Shown here piece after piece: positions 16,292 through 25,975 of a DNA stretch of 33,062 bases. Position 1 is the first letter of the stretch. The number at the start of each line of letters is the position of its first letter. The stretch is taken from NCBI GenBank assembly GCA_009777155.1, contig WRMK01000006.1:1-33062 (forward strand), in the 5' to 3' direction. The DNA is from Oscillospiraceae bacterium. Lineage in GTDB: Bacteria; Bacillota; Clostridia; Oscillospirales; Ruminococcaceae. Under the pieces are notes generated by a model, which saw only the letters and a program-made list of their open reading frames with translations, did not search any database and was not told where the DNA came from. Position numbers and translations under genes: made by a program.

Positions 16292-17563
16292 ATGATTAGG
16301 TCGGTCAAGGGAATATCAGAGGTGATAAAATTCGACGGCTCGCCCGACGCGCTCGTCTGGAAGTTTCCGGAGGAGGATTTTAACGCCACTTCTCAACTCG
16401 TGGTTGATGAAACTCACGAGGCACTTTTGGTTATAAACGGCAACGCCGCCGACCTATTCGGGCCGGGGCGCAGGACGCTTTCGGTCCCGAATATCCCGTT
16501 GGCGCGCAACTTGATTGAAATTCCAACCGATGGGAAATCGCCGTTTCCGTGCAAAATTTTCTTTATCAACAAGGTCCACGCGATGGATTTGCGGTGGGGG
16601 ACGTTCGGGCCGATTGCCCTTGAAGACCCGCTCTACGACATATTTATGCACGTCATGGCGAACGGAAGTATGACCGTGTCGGTCGCGGAATCAAGAAAAT
16701 TTATGCTCAAAATGGTCGGCTTCCGCGACGGATTTTCGCCCGAAGAAATGATACAAAAATTCCGTGGAATTATTTCTTCACACGTCAAAGATTGTCTCTC
16801 AAAAATCATGATAAACGGCATGTTGAGCTACTTTATGATTAACGCAAACGTCTTTGAATTGAGCGGCGTTATCAAAGAGCGGTTGGACGAAATTTTCGAC
16901 GAATACGGCATAAAAATTCAATACTTTAATATAGAAACTGTCGAGGTGCCGCGAGAAGATTACGAGGCGGTGACAAAAGCCAAGGAACGCCGCTCGGGGC
17001 GCCTGATTGAGGGGTACTCGTGGCAGGAAGAACGGCAGATGATGATAGCCGAGAAATTCGCCGGAAACGAGGGTACAATGGGCAATATGGGCGGCGCGGT
17101 CGGCGGTTTTATGATGGGTACGGCGATGAGCGGCAGTATCGCCGATATTGCGAGAGGCGCGTTAGAGCCGTCGGCGTTGCCGTCGGGAACACCCCCGAAA
17201 AACACGGTCGGAGCGGCTTCACCAATAGGTTCAAGGGGCGCGGGCGCAGTTAACGTAAACGAATTTTTCACCCCGAAAACAGACGCAGATTCGCAGTCAA
17301 GTTCGGGTGCACAACCCGCGAATTGCCCGCATTGTAATGCGGAAATTCAAGAAAACGCAAAGTTCTGTCTCGAGTGTGGCGAGAAAATTGTCCAAGTTCA
17401 ACCTCAGGAAAATGGGGTTACTTGTTCAAGTTGCGGCGAGGCTACTCCGGGCGGGAAATTCTGCCTGCATTGCGGCGCGGCGTTGGCAAAAAAATGCCCG
17501 AAATGCGGCATCGAAATACCTGCAAACGGTAAGTTTTGCCTTGAATGTGGCGAGAAATTATAA
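16292..17563 (+). CDS. SPFH-domain protein with C-terminal zinc ribbons (YdjI-like)
   Basis: N-terminal EVIKFDGSPDALVWKFPEEDF, SPFH core, glycine-rich linker, then three CxxC..CxxC ribbons (CPHCNAEIQENAKFCLECG, CSSCGEATPGGKFCLHCG, CPKCGIEIPANGKFCLECG). Confidence 0.85.
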   Translation: MIRSVKGISEVIKFDGSPDALVWKFPEEDFNATSQLVVDETHEALLVINGNAADLFGPGRRTLSVPNIPLARNLIEIPTDGKSPFPCKIFFINKVHAMDLRWGTFGPIALEDPLYDIFMHVMANGSMTVSVAESRKFMLKMVGFRDGFSPEEMIQKFRGIISSHVKDCLSKIMINGMLSYFMINANVFELSGVIKERLDEIFDEYGIKIQYFNIETVEVPREDYEAVTKAKERRSGRLIEGYSWQEERQMMIAEKFAGNEGTMGNMGGAVGGFMMGTAMSGSIADIARGALEPSALPSGTPPKNTVGAASPIGSRGAGAVNVNEFFTPKTDADSQSSSGAQPANCPHCNAEIQENAKFCLECGEKIVQVQPQENGVTCSSCGEATPGGKFCLHCGAALAKKCPKCGIEIPANGKFCLECGEKL

Positions 17564-17586
17564 AAATAAATAGGAGGAATTAACAA

Positions 17587-18276
17587 ATGCAAAAACAAAA
17601 AAACTTAGTGCTGACCGGCGTGATTTACGCAGTGTTAATCGGCGTTTACAACATGCTCATCTTCATAATTTTCAACAATTTTTCGGGCGTGTTTTGGTTA
17701 AGTTACAGCTTTTCAATGTTGGCGTTCGCGCTCCAAATTACGAGTATGTTTTTCGCGTTCAGAAAAGCCGACATCGAGACGGCGTTCTTCGGAATGCCGC
17801 TGTTTTCGTTCTCGGTTTTCTATCTAAGTTCGCAACTTTGCGTGGGCCTTGTGTTCATGTTTTTACAGCGAATTGGAATGACGATTGCCGCGGTTGTTCA
17901 AATTCTCATGCTTGCCGCGTTTTTGGTCGTCGCAATTATCGCAATTATGGCTCGCGATACCGTCCAAAATATCAGCGAAAATTATAAGCAAAACATAGTG
18001 CGGCATAAGTCCGCAAACGTAGATGTAGACGTACTTCTTGACGCTTGTACAGACGCGGAATTAAAGCAAAAATTGAGGAAACTTTCCGAGACAATTAAAT
18101 ACTCCGACCCCATGACAAATGAAGCGGTCGCCGATGTTGAGGAACGTATACAGCAAAAGGTCTCGCAATTGCGAGATTATTTCGGGAACGGCGAAACTGA
18201 GCAAGCCATGAAAGCCTGTTCAGCACTGGAATTGCTGTATGTCGAGCGGAATAAGAAACTGTTAATTTCTAAATAA
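17587..18276 (+). CDS. Multi-TM membrane protein with cytoplasmic helical tail, unknown function
   Basis: 229 aa, about four TM helices then charged helices; AGGAGG SD at 17572. Confidence 0.7.
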   Translation: MQKQKNLVLTGVIYAVLIGVYNMLIFIIFNNFSGVFWLSYSFSMLAFALQITSMFFAFRKADIETAFFGMPLFSFSVFYLSSQLCVGLVFMFLQRIGMTIAAVVQILMLAAFLVVAIIAIMARDTVQNISENYKQNIVRHKSANVDVDVLLDACTDAELKQKLRKLSETIKYSDPMTNEAVADVEERIQQKVSQLRDYFGNGETEQAMKACSALELLYVERNKKLLISK

Positions 18277-18352
18277 ATTTTGTCAAGTTTCTAAATATTT
18301 TTGTCAAGTTTCTAAATATTTTTGTCAAGTTTCTAAATATTTTTTGTCAAGT
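18267..18352 (+). repeat. Four tandem copies of TTTCTAAATATTTTTGTCAAG (21-22 bp)
   Basis: TGTCAAGT at 18281, 18302, 18323, 18345; first copy overlaps the stop codon of the upstream gene. Confidence 0.93.
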
Positions 18353-18364
18353 TGGTGAAAATTT

Positions 18365-20347
18365 ATGAGTGTAAGTTATGTTGCCCGTAAATGCAGTCAG
18401 TGTGCGGGTAAATTAGAACATATAAAGGAAAAAAAGATTTGGAAATGCCTGTATTGCGGCGCGGAAATCGAACGCACCGAGCAGTACAGCGGTCTTTTTA
18501 CTATTAATAATGTGGTGCGGCAGGTGCTGCTAAATGTCGCCTATCGCCGCTTAGACAGCGCGCAAAAAGACTTGATAGAATGTGAAAAAATTGACTCGCG
18601 TTATATCGGAACTTATATCGCGAAAATCGCGTTTCAAATGATAACTGCGATAACTCCGGGCGGGTGTCCGGAGGGTGAAATCAGGAACTTTTTTTCACAA
18701 GTTAAAAGAAATTATGAGGCGCTCTGCGCGATAAATAAAGGCATTTCAGACGAGGAAGAATCACTGTATGAATTTATAGAAAATGACGACGTAAACGCAA
18801 CGCTGGTGCTGGTTTACGACTCTTTGAACGATACAACTCGGCGCGATTTTATTGCAAATTTGCTGAACGCCGAGCAGGTCTTTGCAAAGGAGCCGAACAA
18901 GAACTTGTTGGGTTACGCGCTCAAGTATAAAAAATACGATTTAGTTGACAAAATTATTAATAATTCGGAAAATATTGACGTTGTTTTTACACTAAATGAA
19001 ATCCTTCAAAAATATCCCGACGACGAAAACAAATTCAAGTGTATAAATTTACTTTTGAAGGCGCAAAATTTCAAGCCCGAGGATAAGCGTCTGCTTGACG
19101 ATTATCTCGCTTCCTCAGCGGATTCGCCGCCCACTAAGGGGTTGGTAATCGGTAGTTTTTACGCCGCAAATATTAGAACAGATTTAGAAAAATTAATCAC
19201 GTTTTTATCAGCAACTGCCGACTTTGAAACTGTCGAATATGTATTGCGGCAGGTCTGCTGTGAGCAATTAAGTGATGATGATGCTTACAAAATTGTCGAG
19301 TTTGCAATTTCTGCGGAAAATTCTAATGTTTCTGCAACGGCATTGAATGTCTTGAGGGATTCGGGGAAGTATGTGATGATGCCTTCAAAATACATCATTT
19401 CGTTACTGTCAAGGTCTGATTTGGCCGCTGATGACAAGGTTTTGCTCTTGAAAATAATGCTCTCTTTTAATGTTGATGCAAAGTCAAAAGAAGCGGTAAT
19501 TAACAACTATCTTTGCTTCAATAATGACAAACTTGACATTCGGCTCGAGGTAGTCCCCGCCTTGCTTGACACGGTCTCGGTGATACAAACTAACACCGTT
19601 GAAAAGTATGTTTTGAGCACCGATACAGACGGCGAAAATAAACCGTTAATTGTTGAAAAAATCTTCACTTTAGACTTAAATAAAAGCTTTTTTAACGATT
19701 TAATTTCAAAGTACATGAACAGCTCTGATTCAAGTGAAATTAAAGAGAAAATTATCAATATTTTAGTTGACAAAGGCTTAAAAATCGACCCGAATTCTTT
19801 CATTAGCTATCTCTGTAAATCCGCTGATACTGCGGAAAATAAAGCGCGGCTTACAAAAAAACTGCTCGCCTGTGGTATGCAGTTGCGCGGCGATACCGTG
19901 AGCAGTTACTTGGAGTCAATTTCCACTGAAAACAGCGGGAAATTTGACAAGGAATTATTTGCTTTAATAGCTAATTCAGCGACGAGTATTAGTGAGCGGG
20001 CGTTGTCAAGTTACTTGCTGTTTTGCAAAGATAGCGACACATCAAAAACAGCGAATACCACTGCGTTTGCGGGCATTTGCAATAGAAATATTGTTGATGT
20101 AACTTGTCAAGTTTCTTGCGCCGGACAAAGTATCACTTCTAATTTATTGCAAGCGTATATTTTGGCAACGCCGGACAGGTTTGAAGTCGCAAAAAACATT
20201 GCCGATTTACTTCTAAATAAAAAAGTAAAGTTAAATTCCGAGATAAAAACTGACACGGGATTTGTAAAGTTCAGAAAGTTTGTTGCCAAAAACCAAGGCG
20301 GCCTAAACCCTGTTACAGAGCAGTTATGCGCGGTTTATAAAATATAA
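18365..20347 (+). CDS. Zinc-ribbon plus helical-repeat protein, unknown function
   Basis: 660 aa; N-terminal CSQCAGKLEHIKEKKIWKCLYCGAEIE, then long alpha-helical repeat-like region. Confidence 0.75.
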   Translation: MSVSYVARKCSQCAGKLEHIKEKKIWKCLYCGAEIERTEQYSGLFTINNVVRQVLLNVAYRRLDSAQKDLIECEKIDSRYIGTYIAKIAFQMITAITPGGCPEGEIRNFFSQVKRNYEALCAINKGISDEEESLYEFIENDDVNATLVLVYDSLNDTTRRDFIANLLNAEQVFAKEPNKNLLGYALKYKKYDLVDKIINNSENIDVVFTLNEILQKYPDDENKFKCINLLLKAQNFKPEDKRLLDDYLASSADSPPTKGLVIGSFYAANIRTDLEKLITFLSATADFETVEYVLRQVCCEQLSDDDAYKIVEFAISAENSNVSATALNVLRDSGKYVMMPSKYIISLLSRSDLAADDKVLLLKIMLSFNVDAKSKEAVINNYLCFNNDKLDIRLEVVPALLDTVSVIQTNTVEKYVLSTDTDGENKPLIVEKIFTLDLNKSFFNDLISKYMNSSDSSEIKEKIINILVDKGLKIDPNSFISYLCKSADTAENKARLTKKLLACGMQLRGDTVSSYLESISTENSGKFDKELFALIANSATSISERALSSYLLFCKDSDTSKTANTTAFAGICNRNIVDVTCQVSCAGQSITSNLLQAYILATPDRFEVAKNIADLLLNKKVKLNSEIKTDTGFVKFRKFVAKNQGGLNPVTEQLCAVYKI

Positions 20348-20367
20348 AAAAGCGAGGAAGTGACAAC

Positions 20368-22104
20368 GTGACCGATGCGGAACGTCTTGAATATGAATCG
20401 TTAGTTAGCGAGTATAATCGTCTCGTGGGCCGATACAATAATTTGGTCAACGAAAATGCGGTTTTGGAAGCTGAATTAAATGCGTCGATACGCAACGTCA
20501 ATGCCTTGATAAGCGAGTGTAACACCATGCACCGTGAGGTTTTTGGCTTGATGGACGGGCTTTCCGGGAAAGTTGGCGAGGCGGAAATTGACACTAAAGA
20601 CGTTTTTGATGAATTAACACAATTAACTTCACAATATTTTACGTTCAAAAATGTCTCAGCCGCATCGAAAAACTTGACACAATTTACCGACGAATATCAC
20701 ACTAAATTTCACTATTATAACGAGCTTCGTCGTATAACTTTGGGCTACGTTATAGGTATAGATTCACACATTATTTCAAGCGAAAATGCGCGCAAAAAAG
20801 TCGAAAAAGCGTACTTGCAAAACACCGAATATTGGCTTGCCTACTCGATTATGGCGGTCATGCTCTGGGCAAGTGACGAAAGAGAAGCCGCCGAGCGCGC
20901 GATGAATAAATCGTTGTCAATGAACTACTTTAATACCTGTCTATTTTTTCTGCTAATTAATTTGCGTTTTAATCGAATAGAAACTGCAAGAAAATGGTAC
21001 TTGAATTATCTCGACCGCGTTGATATGAATAATTTGAGTGACGAGTGGCAATATCTTTTGCAGGCCTACTTGAGCGGGGCGTTCGGAGCCGATGCGGAAT
21101 TTCAGGAGCAAATCGCTATTTGCTTTAAGAGAATGATGGCGCAAACAGAGACTGCGACTGTAGATTTCGGCAAAAAGATTTCCGACAAAGCGTTACTTTT
21201 TGCACAAGTTTATCTTCATTCAACGGAGCAAAAATATAACTTTCTTCGCAAAAATTGCACCGAATATGACGAGATGTTGGACTTGCTTTCAAGTGCCGAA
21301 AAAAACGCTGTAATTGCGAAATATTATAACACTTTAGCGGAGATTTCCGACGAGGAAAGTGATAATTTAGCCGAGCGAATTGAGAATGTTTTGTACGCGC
21401 TAATCAGCGATTATGACGATGACGAGATGAAAGTTGTACAAAACTTGAAACTTAACGAAGCTGTCGTCGCCGCGAAAGGCGACATCGGTGCGGCGCAGGC
21501 AAAATATAACGAAATGTTCGCAAATAACAAGAATAAATCGCTTGCCGATTTGTTTTTACAGTGGGCATTTGATGAGGGTGCAAGCCAAACCGGAATCACG
21601 GTAAAGCGCTTCGCCATTACGTTTATGAAGGAACGAATTGCAAACGGATTGGCTCGTTTTGCAGAGATTTACAGAAAAAATGAGAAAACAAAATATAACA
21701 TAACGGTCGATGAATGTGCGTTAGTTTGCAGTGAAAACGATTTTGAAACTGCAAAACTAACACTTGAAAAACATTATGATAAGCGCAAATTCAAAAATAT
21801 TTTCAAAGATAAATTCGTAAAAATCTACATATTTTTATGCTTAGTTGCATTAATTATTATTGCCGTAATGTTTTTTGTATTCTCGAAAATCGCGCTCACA
21901 CTCGGCATTTTAATAGGATTAGTAGGCAGTTTTCTGCTTTGGCGCAGAATTGTTGATGTGGGAAAAATTCTACTTGAAAAGAAACGTAAAGGTATTTTGT
22001 TACTAAAACAAACTTTAGACGAGTTGAAACAATGGCGCGAAGACTATAAAGAAGCCGATTCTAAGCATGTTGATTTATTAAACGCAATTGAAAAATTCAA
22101 CTGA
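20368..22104 (+). CDS. Coiled-coil/two-TM protein, paralog A
   Basis: 578 aa; N-terminal coiled coil, YWLAYSIMAVMLWASDEREAAERAMNKSLSMNYFNTCLFFLLINLRFNRIETARKWYLNYL, C-terminal TM hairpin. Confidence 0.8.
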   Translation: MTDAERLEYESLVSEYNRLVGRYNNLVNENAVLEAELNASIRNVNALISECNTMHREVFGLMDGLSGKVGEAEIDTKDVFDELTQLTSQYFTFKNVSAASKNLTQFTDEYHTKFHYYNELRRITLGYVIGIDSHIISSENARKKVEKAYLQNTEYWLAYSIMAVMLWASDEREAAERAMNKSLSMNYFNTCLFFLLINLRFNRIETARKWYLNYLDRVDMNNLSDEWQYLLQAYLSGAFGADAEFQEQIAICFKRMMAQTETATVDFGKKISDKALLFAQVYLHSTEQKYNFLRKNCTEYDEMLDLLSSAEKNAVIAKYYNTLAEISDEESDNLAERIENVLYALISDYDDDEMKVVQNLKLNEAVVAAKGDIGAAQAKYNEMFANNKNKSLADLFLQWAFDEGASQTGITVKRFAITFMKERIANGLARFAEIYRKNEKTKYNITVDECALVCSENDFETAKLTLEKHYDKRKFKNIFKDKFVKIYIFLCLVALIIIAVMFFVFSKIALTLGILIGLVGSFLLWRRIVDVGKILLEKKRKGILLLKQTLDELKQWREDYKEADSKHVDLLNAIEKFN

Positions 22105-22139
22105 ATTTAACCCGAAACTATACAAATTAGGAGGAAAAT

Positions 22140-23741
22140 ATGACTAACGCTTCGCAAGCAATTAATCGGTTGGACGAGACGATTAATTCGTTCAAATCGA
22201 AAGTTGACATAAAAGTAAATAATGTTCACGTTTCAACCACGAATATTCAGGCTACGACTGATAAAATCTATGCAAGTATCAGCAAATTTCGTGACGAAAT
22301 GCTGCATGGCGAGGAAAAACAAATTGCCCACGAAAATATTTTGAGAATCGACCAAATTATCAAAGAACAATTTAGTAATTATACAGCGATACGGAAAACT
22401 GTTTTGGGGGTCGTGCGGGATTTTGATATTAATTTGGTGCGAAATAGTACAATTCAAGAATTGTCGGAAGAACTTTGGATTACAAGCTCGCGATATTGGC
22501 TTTCCTACGCCCTAATTGCGATTACTGCGTGGGTAAATAATTACCCCGATGTTGCAAAAAACGCACTTTCGGAAAGTGGGCGCAGAGATGCAATTAAAAC
22601 TACACTTTTCTTTTGTCTGATGAACCTTCGATTTAACCGCATGATACCTGCAAAAATGTGGTTCCGCGAGTATTTCAAAACACTTAATCCTGCAATGCTT
22701 CAACAGGAAACTGCTATACTTTTGCAAGCTTTTCTTGCCGGAATTTTTGGAAAAGATAAGGAATTGGAGCAAAATGTTATAGATTTAATTGATGAATGGA
22801 TGAAAATTATCAACGAAAATGAGCAAATTTCAAGCGAACTTCTCGGCGCATATGAAAGTTACATACACAACTTGAATATTCCTGTTCAGTTTAATTATAA
22901 TTCACTTTTGGAGTTTTGTACTAACAACGATGAACTTCAAAAATCACACGCAAATGTTGTCAAGTACAGCAGTTTAATCACGTTCATAAAAACCTTGGAT
23001 GTTGATGCCCAGTCGCAAGATGACGACAACTATAAAAGCCGCATAGATACAGTGTTAATCGACCTTATTTCCAACTACGATGCCGAGGAATTAGACTTGA
23101 AAAATCAACAAGAATACTATCGTTTTATTGTTTCAAATGAGGGCTCTGTAAAGAAAGCGCAAACGCAATTTGACGCTATGCAAAAACTGCAAAATGAGCA
23201 CTTTAACATAGGCAAACAAATGATAAAGTGGGCGATTTACGATGATATTTCTCAAACAAATCCGCAGGTAAAAAAATTCGCTTTCCAAAATACAAAATCG
23301 TGGTTCAGAACCGCCGTAAATAATTGGGATTCAAAGTTACACGCCGATTTTCCGAGCGAATATAACTTAAAAATCGACGCATGGAGCGGCGTCAGCAACG
23401 GTCAAGACCGTGCCGAACAAATCCAAAGTATGAAGAATTATTTTGAAAATAACAAGTTTCAAAATATGTACATTAACACATTTAACATCACTTTAATGAT
23501 TGTTTTTTTGGCGTCAATCGGGCTTGCATTTTTAACTCTTTTTTCTCTAATTGCAACCGGAATATCCGCCGGGCTCCTCGTTTTTAACGTCATCAGAGCA
23601 AAGAAAAAGTATGCCGCTCGTGTCGGAAAAGCTCTTGATATTTTGTCAACTTGTATGTCGGAAATTGCCGATTTTAGACATCATTTTGATGAAAATCGCG
23701 CGAAAAAAGATGAACTTTTAAGCATAATTGAATTTATATAA
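22140..23741 (+). CDS. Coiled-coil/two-TM protein, paralog B
   Basis: 533 aa; YWLSYALIAITAWVNNYPDVAKNALSESGRRDAIKTTLFFCLMNLRFNRMIPAKMWFREYF; C-terminal TM hairpin; AGGAGG SD. Confidence 0.8.
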   Translation: MTNASQAINRLDETINSFKSKVDIKVNNVHVSTTNIQATTDKIYASISKFRDEMLHGEEKQIAHENILRIDQIIKEQFSNYTAIRKTVLGVVRDFDINLVRNSTIQELSEELWITSSRYWLSYALIAITAWVNNYPDVAKNALSESGRRDAIKTTLFFCLMNLRFNRMIPAKMWFREYFKTLNPAMLQQETAILLQAFLAGIFGKDKELEQNVIDLIDEWMKIINENEQISSELLGAYESYIHNLNIPVQFNYNSLLEFCTNNDELQKSHANVVKYSSLITFIKTLDVDAQSQDDDNYKSRIDTVLIDLISNYDAEELDLKNQQEYYRFIVSNEGSVKKAQTQFDAMQKLQNEHFNIGKQMIKWAIYDDISQTNPQVKKFAFQNTKSWFRTAVNNWDSKLHADFPSEYNLKIDAWSGVSNGQDRAEQIQSMKNYFENNKFQNMYINTFNITLMIVFLASIGLAFLTLFSLIATGISAGLLVFNVIRAKKKYAARVGKALDILSTCMSEIADFRHHFDENRAKKDELLSIIEFI

Positions 23742-23754
23742 AAGGAGAACTAAC

Positions 23755-23940
23755 ATGGCAAACGAAGCAACTAATCAAGACATGGAATTTGAGCAATTGA
23801 TGGAGCAGCGCGTTCGCGAAAATTTTGTCGCGCCCTCTAATCAAAACGCGGAAATTTCAATTTCGGACGGGCGACTCAAAGAAATGAGCAAAAAACTGCC
23901 TTCTTGGAATTTAGAACCGCCGTATAGTTTCATCAAGTAA
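23755..23940 (+). CDS. 61-aa small protein, unknown function
   Basis: AAAGGAG SD 23741; MANEATNQDMEFEQLMEQRVRENFVAPSNQNAEISISDGRLKEMSKKLPSWNLEPPYSFIK. Confidence 0.7.
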   Translation: MANEATNQDMEFEQLMEQRVRENFVAPSNQNAEISISDGRLKEMSKKLPSWNLEPPYSFIK

Positions 23941-23942
23941 TC

Positions 23943-24440
23943 ATGATGAAAATGCAGGAGGAATCGCGGTTTGAGCCGCCTGTTACGTACGAAGATTGGC
24001 TGAATTGTTTCAACATTTTGAAGCAAACTTCAACAATTAGCGACGCGGAAATTGTGTCTATTTCCAAAGGTTTTTTCGCCGAAAAAGATTATATTTGTGT
24101 CCAATTTCATCAAAATCTTGCAGAAACGGTAAATCTAATGATAAATAATCGCACCGCCGTTTTCATTAAGAATTTGGAAAAGTTAATATCTTTCAATGAA
24201 ATTTCGGGCATAACGTCGCTATTTGTCAAGTTACGCAACGAAATTAATCGTTGCCTGTTCTTTACGCAATTAGACTTTTTAGACAAAGACTTCAAACAGG
24301 AATTAGAGCGGTCACTAAAGGCACAAACGCAGAAATTCTGGACTGATATTTTAGCACATTTACACAAGGAATCGCTTGAATTTAGCAACCCGGATTTGGA
24401 AGATTCTTTGTTTTTAATTCGCAGAATAAAATTATTTTAA
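23943..24440 (+). CDS. 165-aa protein, unknown function
   Basis: Starts 2 nt after the previous stop; MMKMQEESRFEPPVTYEDWLNCFNILKQ. Confidence 0.65.
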   Translation: MMKMQEESRFEPPVTYEDWLNCFNILKQTSTISDAEIVSISKGFFAEKDYICVQFHQNLAETVNLMINNRTAVFIKNLEKLISFNEISGITSLFVKLRNEINRCLFFTQLDFLDKDFKQELERSLKAQTQKFWTDILAHLHKESLEFSNPDLEDSLFLIRRIKLF

Positions 24441-24460
24441 TTAGTAATTAAAGGTAAATT

Positions 24461-25975
24461 ATGGGTAATTATAATTGTGTAAAAACTGAAGTTTATAATT
24501 ATATTCGCGCAAGAACGCCGCTTGTAATTATCAACTCGTCCGAGCGCGAACGCGCCGAAAGATTGCTGCGGGAAATAGCGATTGAAGCGCCCTGCAAAAT
24601 CTCGTATTACACTGATTTCAAGCAGGTTTGCACCCTTGGCGGCAGTAATTCGCAAACCGCAAATGTTGACGACGACCCATTGCGATATATCGCTTCAGTT
24701 TTCAAAAAAAATAGAAATTCCACCTTCGCTTTCGGCGATGTAAAACGCATTGGCGACGACAATATTTACAGTAGAGAAATTCTAAATATTCTATATCTCG
24801 CAAAAGAAACTAACAGCACCTTAATACTGATTACAGCTGACATTGTCTGGTCTCGATTAGCACAATTCGGCATGTTAACAACGTTAAATTATCCCGATGT
24901 TGACGAGCGAATTTCGCAGTTGAATAACTTTCTTTCCGCGTTTCAAGGGAAGTATAAAATCGAGTGGGACAGCGAAAATATTAGACACGCGGCGACACTT
25001 TTGCGAGGGTTTTCCGAAATTCAAATTGAGAACATTTTGTCTTCGGCTTTGGCGAGTAATAAGGGGTTGCTGAAAGACCATTTGCACGAGTTGACAAACC
25101 AGAAAAGTCGGCTCTACGGTGCGGTTTCAAGCGTGCAAGAGGTTCATATAAATCCTGCGTTGGAAGTGTCGGGACTTGACAATTTGAAAAGATGGTTACT
25201 TGACAAAAAACGAATATTTTTCGCCTCCGACGACGAATTAAACGAGCGCGATTTAACCACCCCGAAAGGGATTCTGCTTGCGGGTGTGCCCGGGTGCGGC
25301 AAATCTTTTTCCGCAAAAATGATAGCGAAGCAGTGGGAACTGCCGCTTTTCCGCTTTGACATTGGCACCGTTTATGACAAATGGGTCGGCGAAAGTGAAA
25401 AGAAAATGAAGGAAGCGTTAGAATTTATTAACAATGTTTCGCCGTGTGTTGTGTGGATTGACGAAATTGAAAAAGCGTTGTCAGTGGCCGATTCGGGCAA
25501 CGATACGGGCAAGCGAGTGCTGGGTCAATTTCTTTTTTGGTTACAGGAATCAAACAGTAGAGTTTTCCTCGTTGCAACCGCAAATAATATCACTTCGCTA
25601 CCGTTTGAATTGTTCAGAAAAGGGCGTTTTTCCGAGATTTTCTTTATAGATTTACCCAATAAAAACGAGCGCGAAGCCGCAATTAGACTGTACGCAAAAA
25701 AATCACTGCATATTGAAATTGATAAGTGTGAAATGGAAAAATTAGTTAATTTATCTAACGGTTTTTCATATTCCGATATCGAATATTCAATTAAAGATAT
25801 TGCACAAATGGCGTTATCAGAGGGCCAAAATATTGTAAACTTTAACCTTTTGTCAAGTAAATTTAATGAAATTATTCCTATTTCTAAGAATAATCCCGAG
25901 ATGATTAGACAAATTAGACAATGGGGAAAAGAGCGCGCAGTGCCTGCATCTACAAGCGAGGAAGTGATAAAATGA
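24461..25975 (+). CDS. Ycf46-like AAA+ ATPase
   Basis: N-terminal TPLVIINSSERERAERLLREI; Walker A GVPGCGKS (25283-25306), Walker B CVVWIDEIE, VGESEKKMKEAL, sensor 1 VFLVATANN, GRFSEIFFIDLP. Confidence 0.92.
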   Translation: MGNYNCVKTEVYNYIRARTPLVIINSSERERAERLLREIAIEAPCKISYYTDFKQVCTLGGSNSQTANVDDDPLRYIASVFKKNRNSTFAFGDVKRIGDDNIYSREILNILYLAKETNSTLILITADIVWSRLAQFGMLTTLNYPDVDERISQLNNFLSAFQGKYKIEWDSENIRHAATLLRGFSEIQIENILSSALASNKGLLKDHLHELTNQKSRLYGAVSSVQEVHINPALEVSGLDNLKRWLLDKKRIFFASDDELNERDLTTPKGILLAGVPGCGKSFSAKMIAKQWELPLFRFDIGTVYDKWVGESEKKMKEALEFINNVSPCVVWIDEIEKALSVADSGNDTGKRVLGQFLFWLQESNSRVFLVATANNITSLPFELFRKGRFSEIFFIDLPNKNEREAAIRLYAKKSLHIEIDKCEMEKLVNLSNGFSYSDIEYSIKDIAQMALSEGQNIVNFNLLSSKFNEIIPISKNNPEMIRQIRQWGKERAVPASTSEEVIK

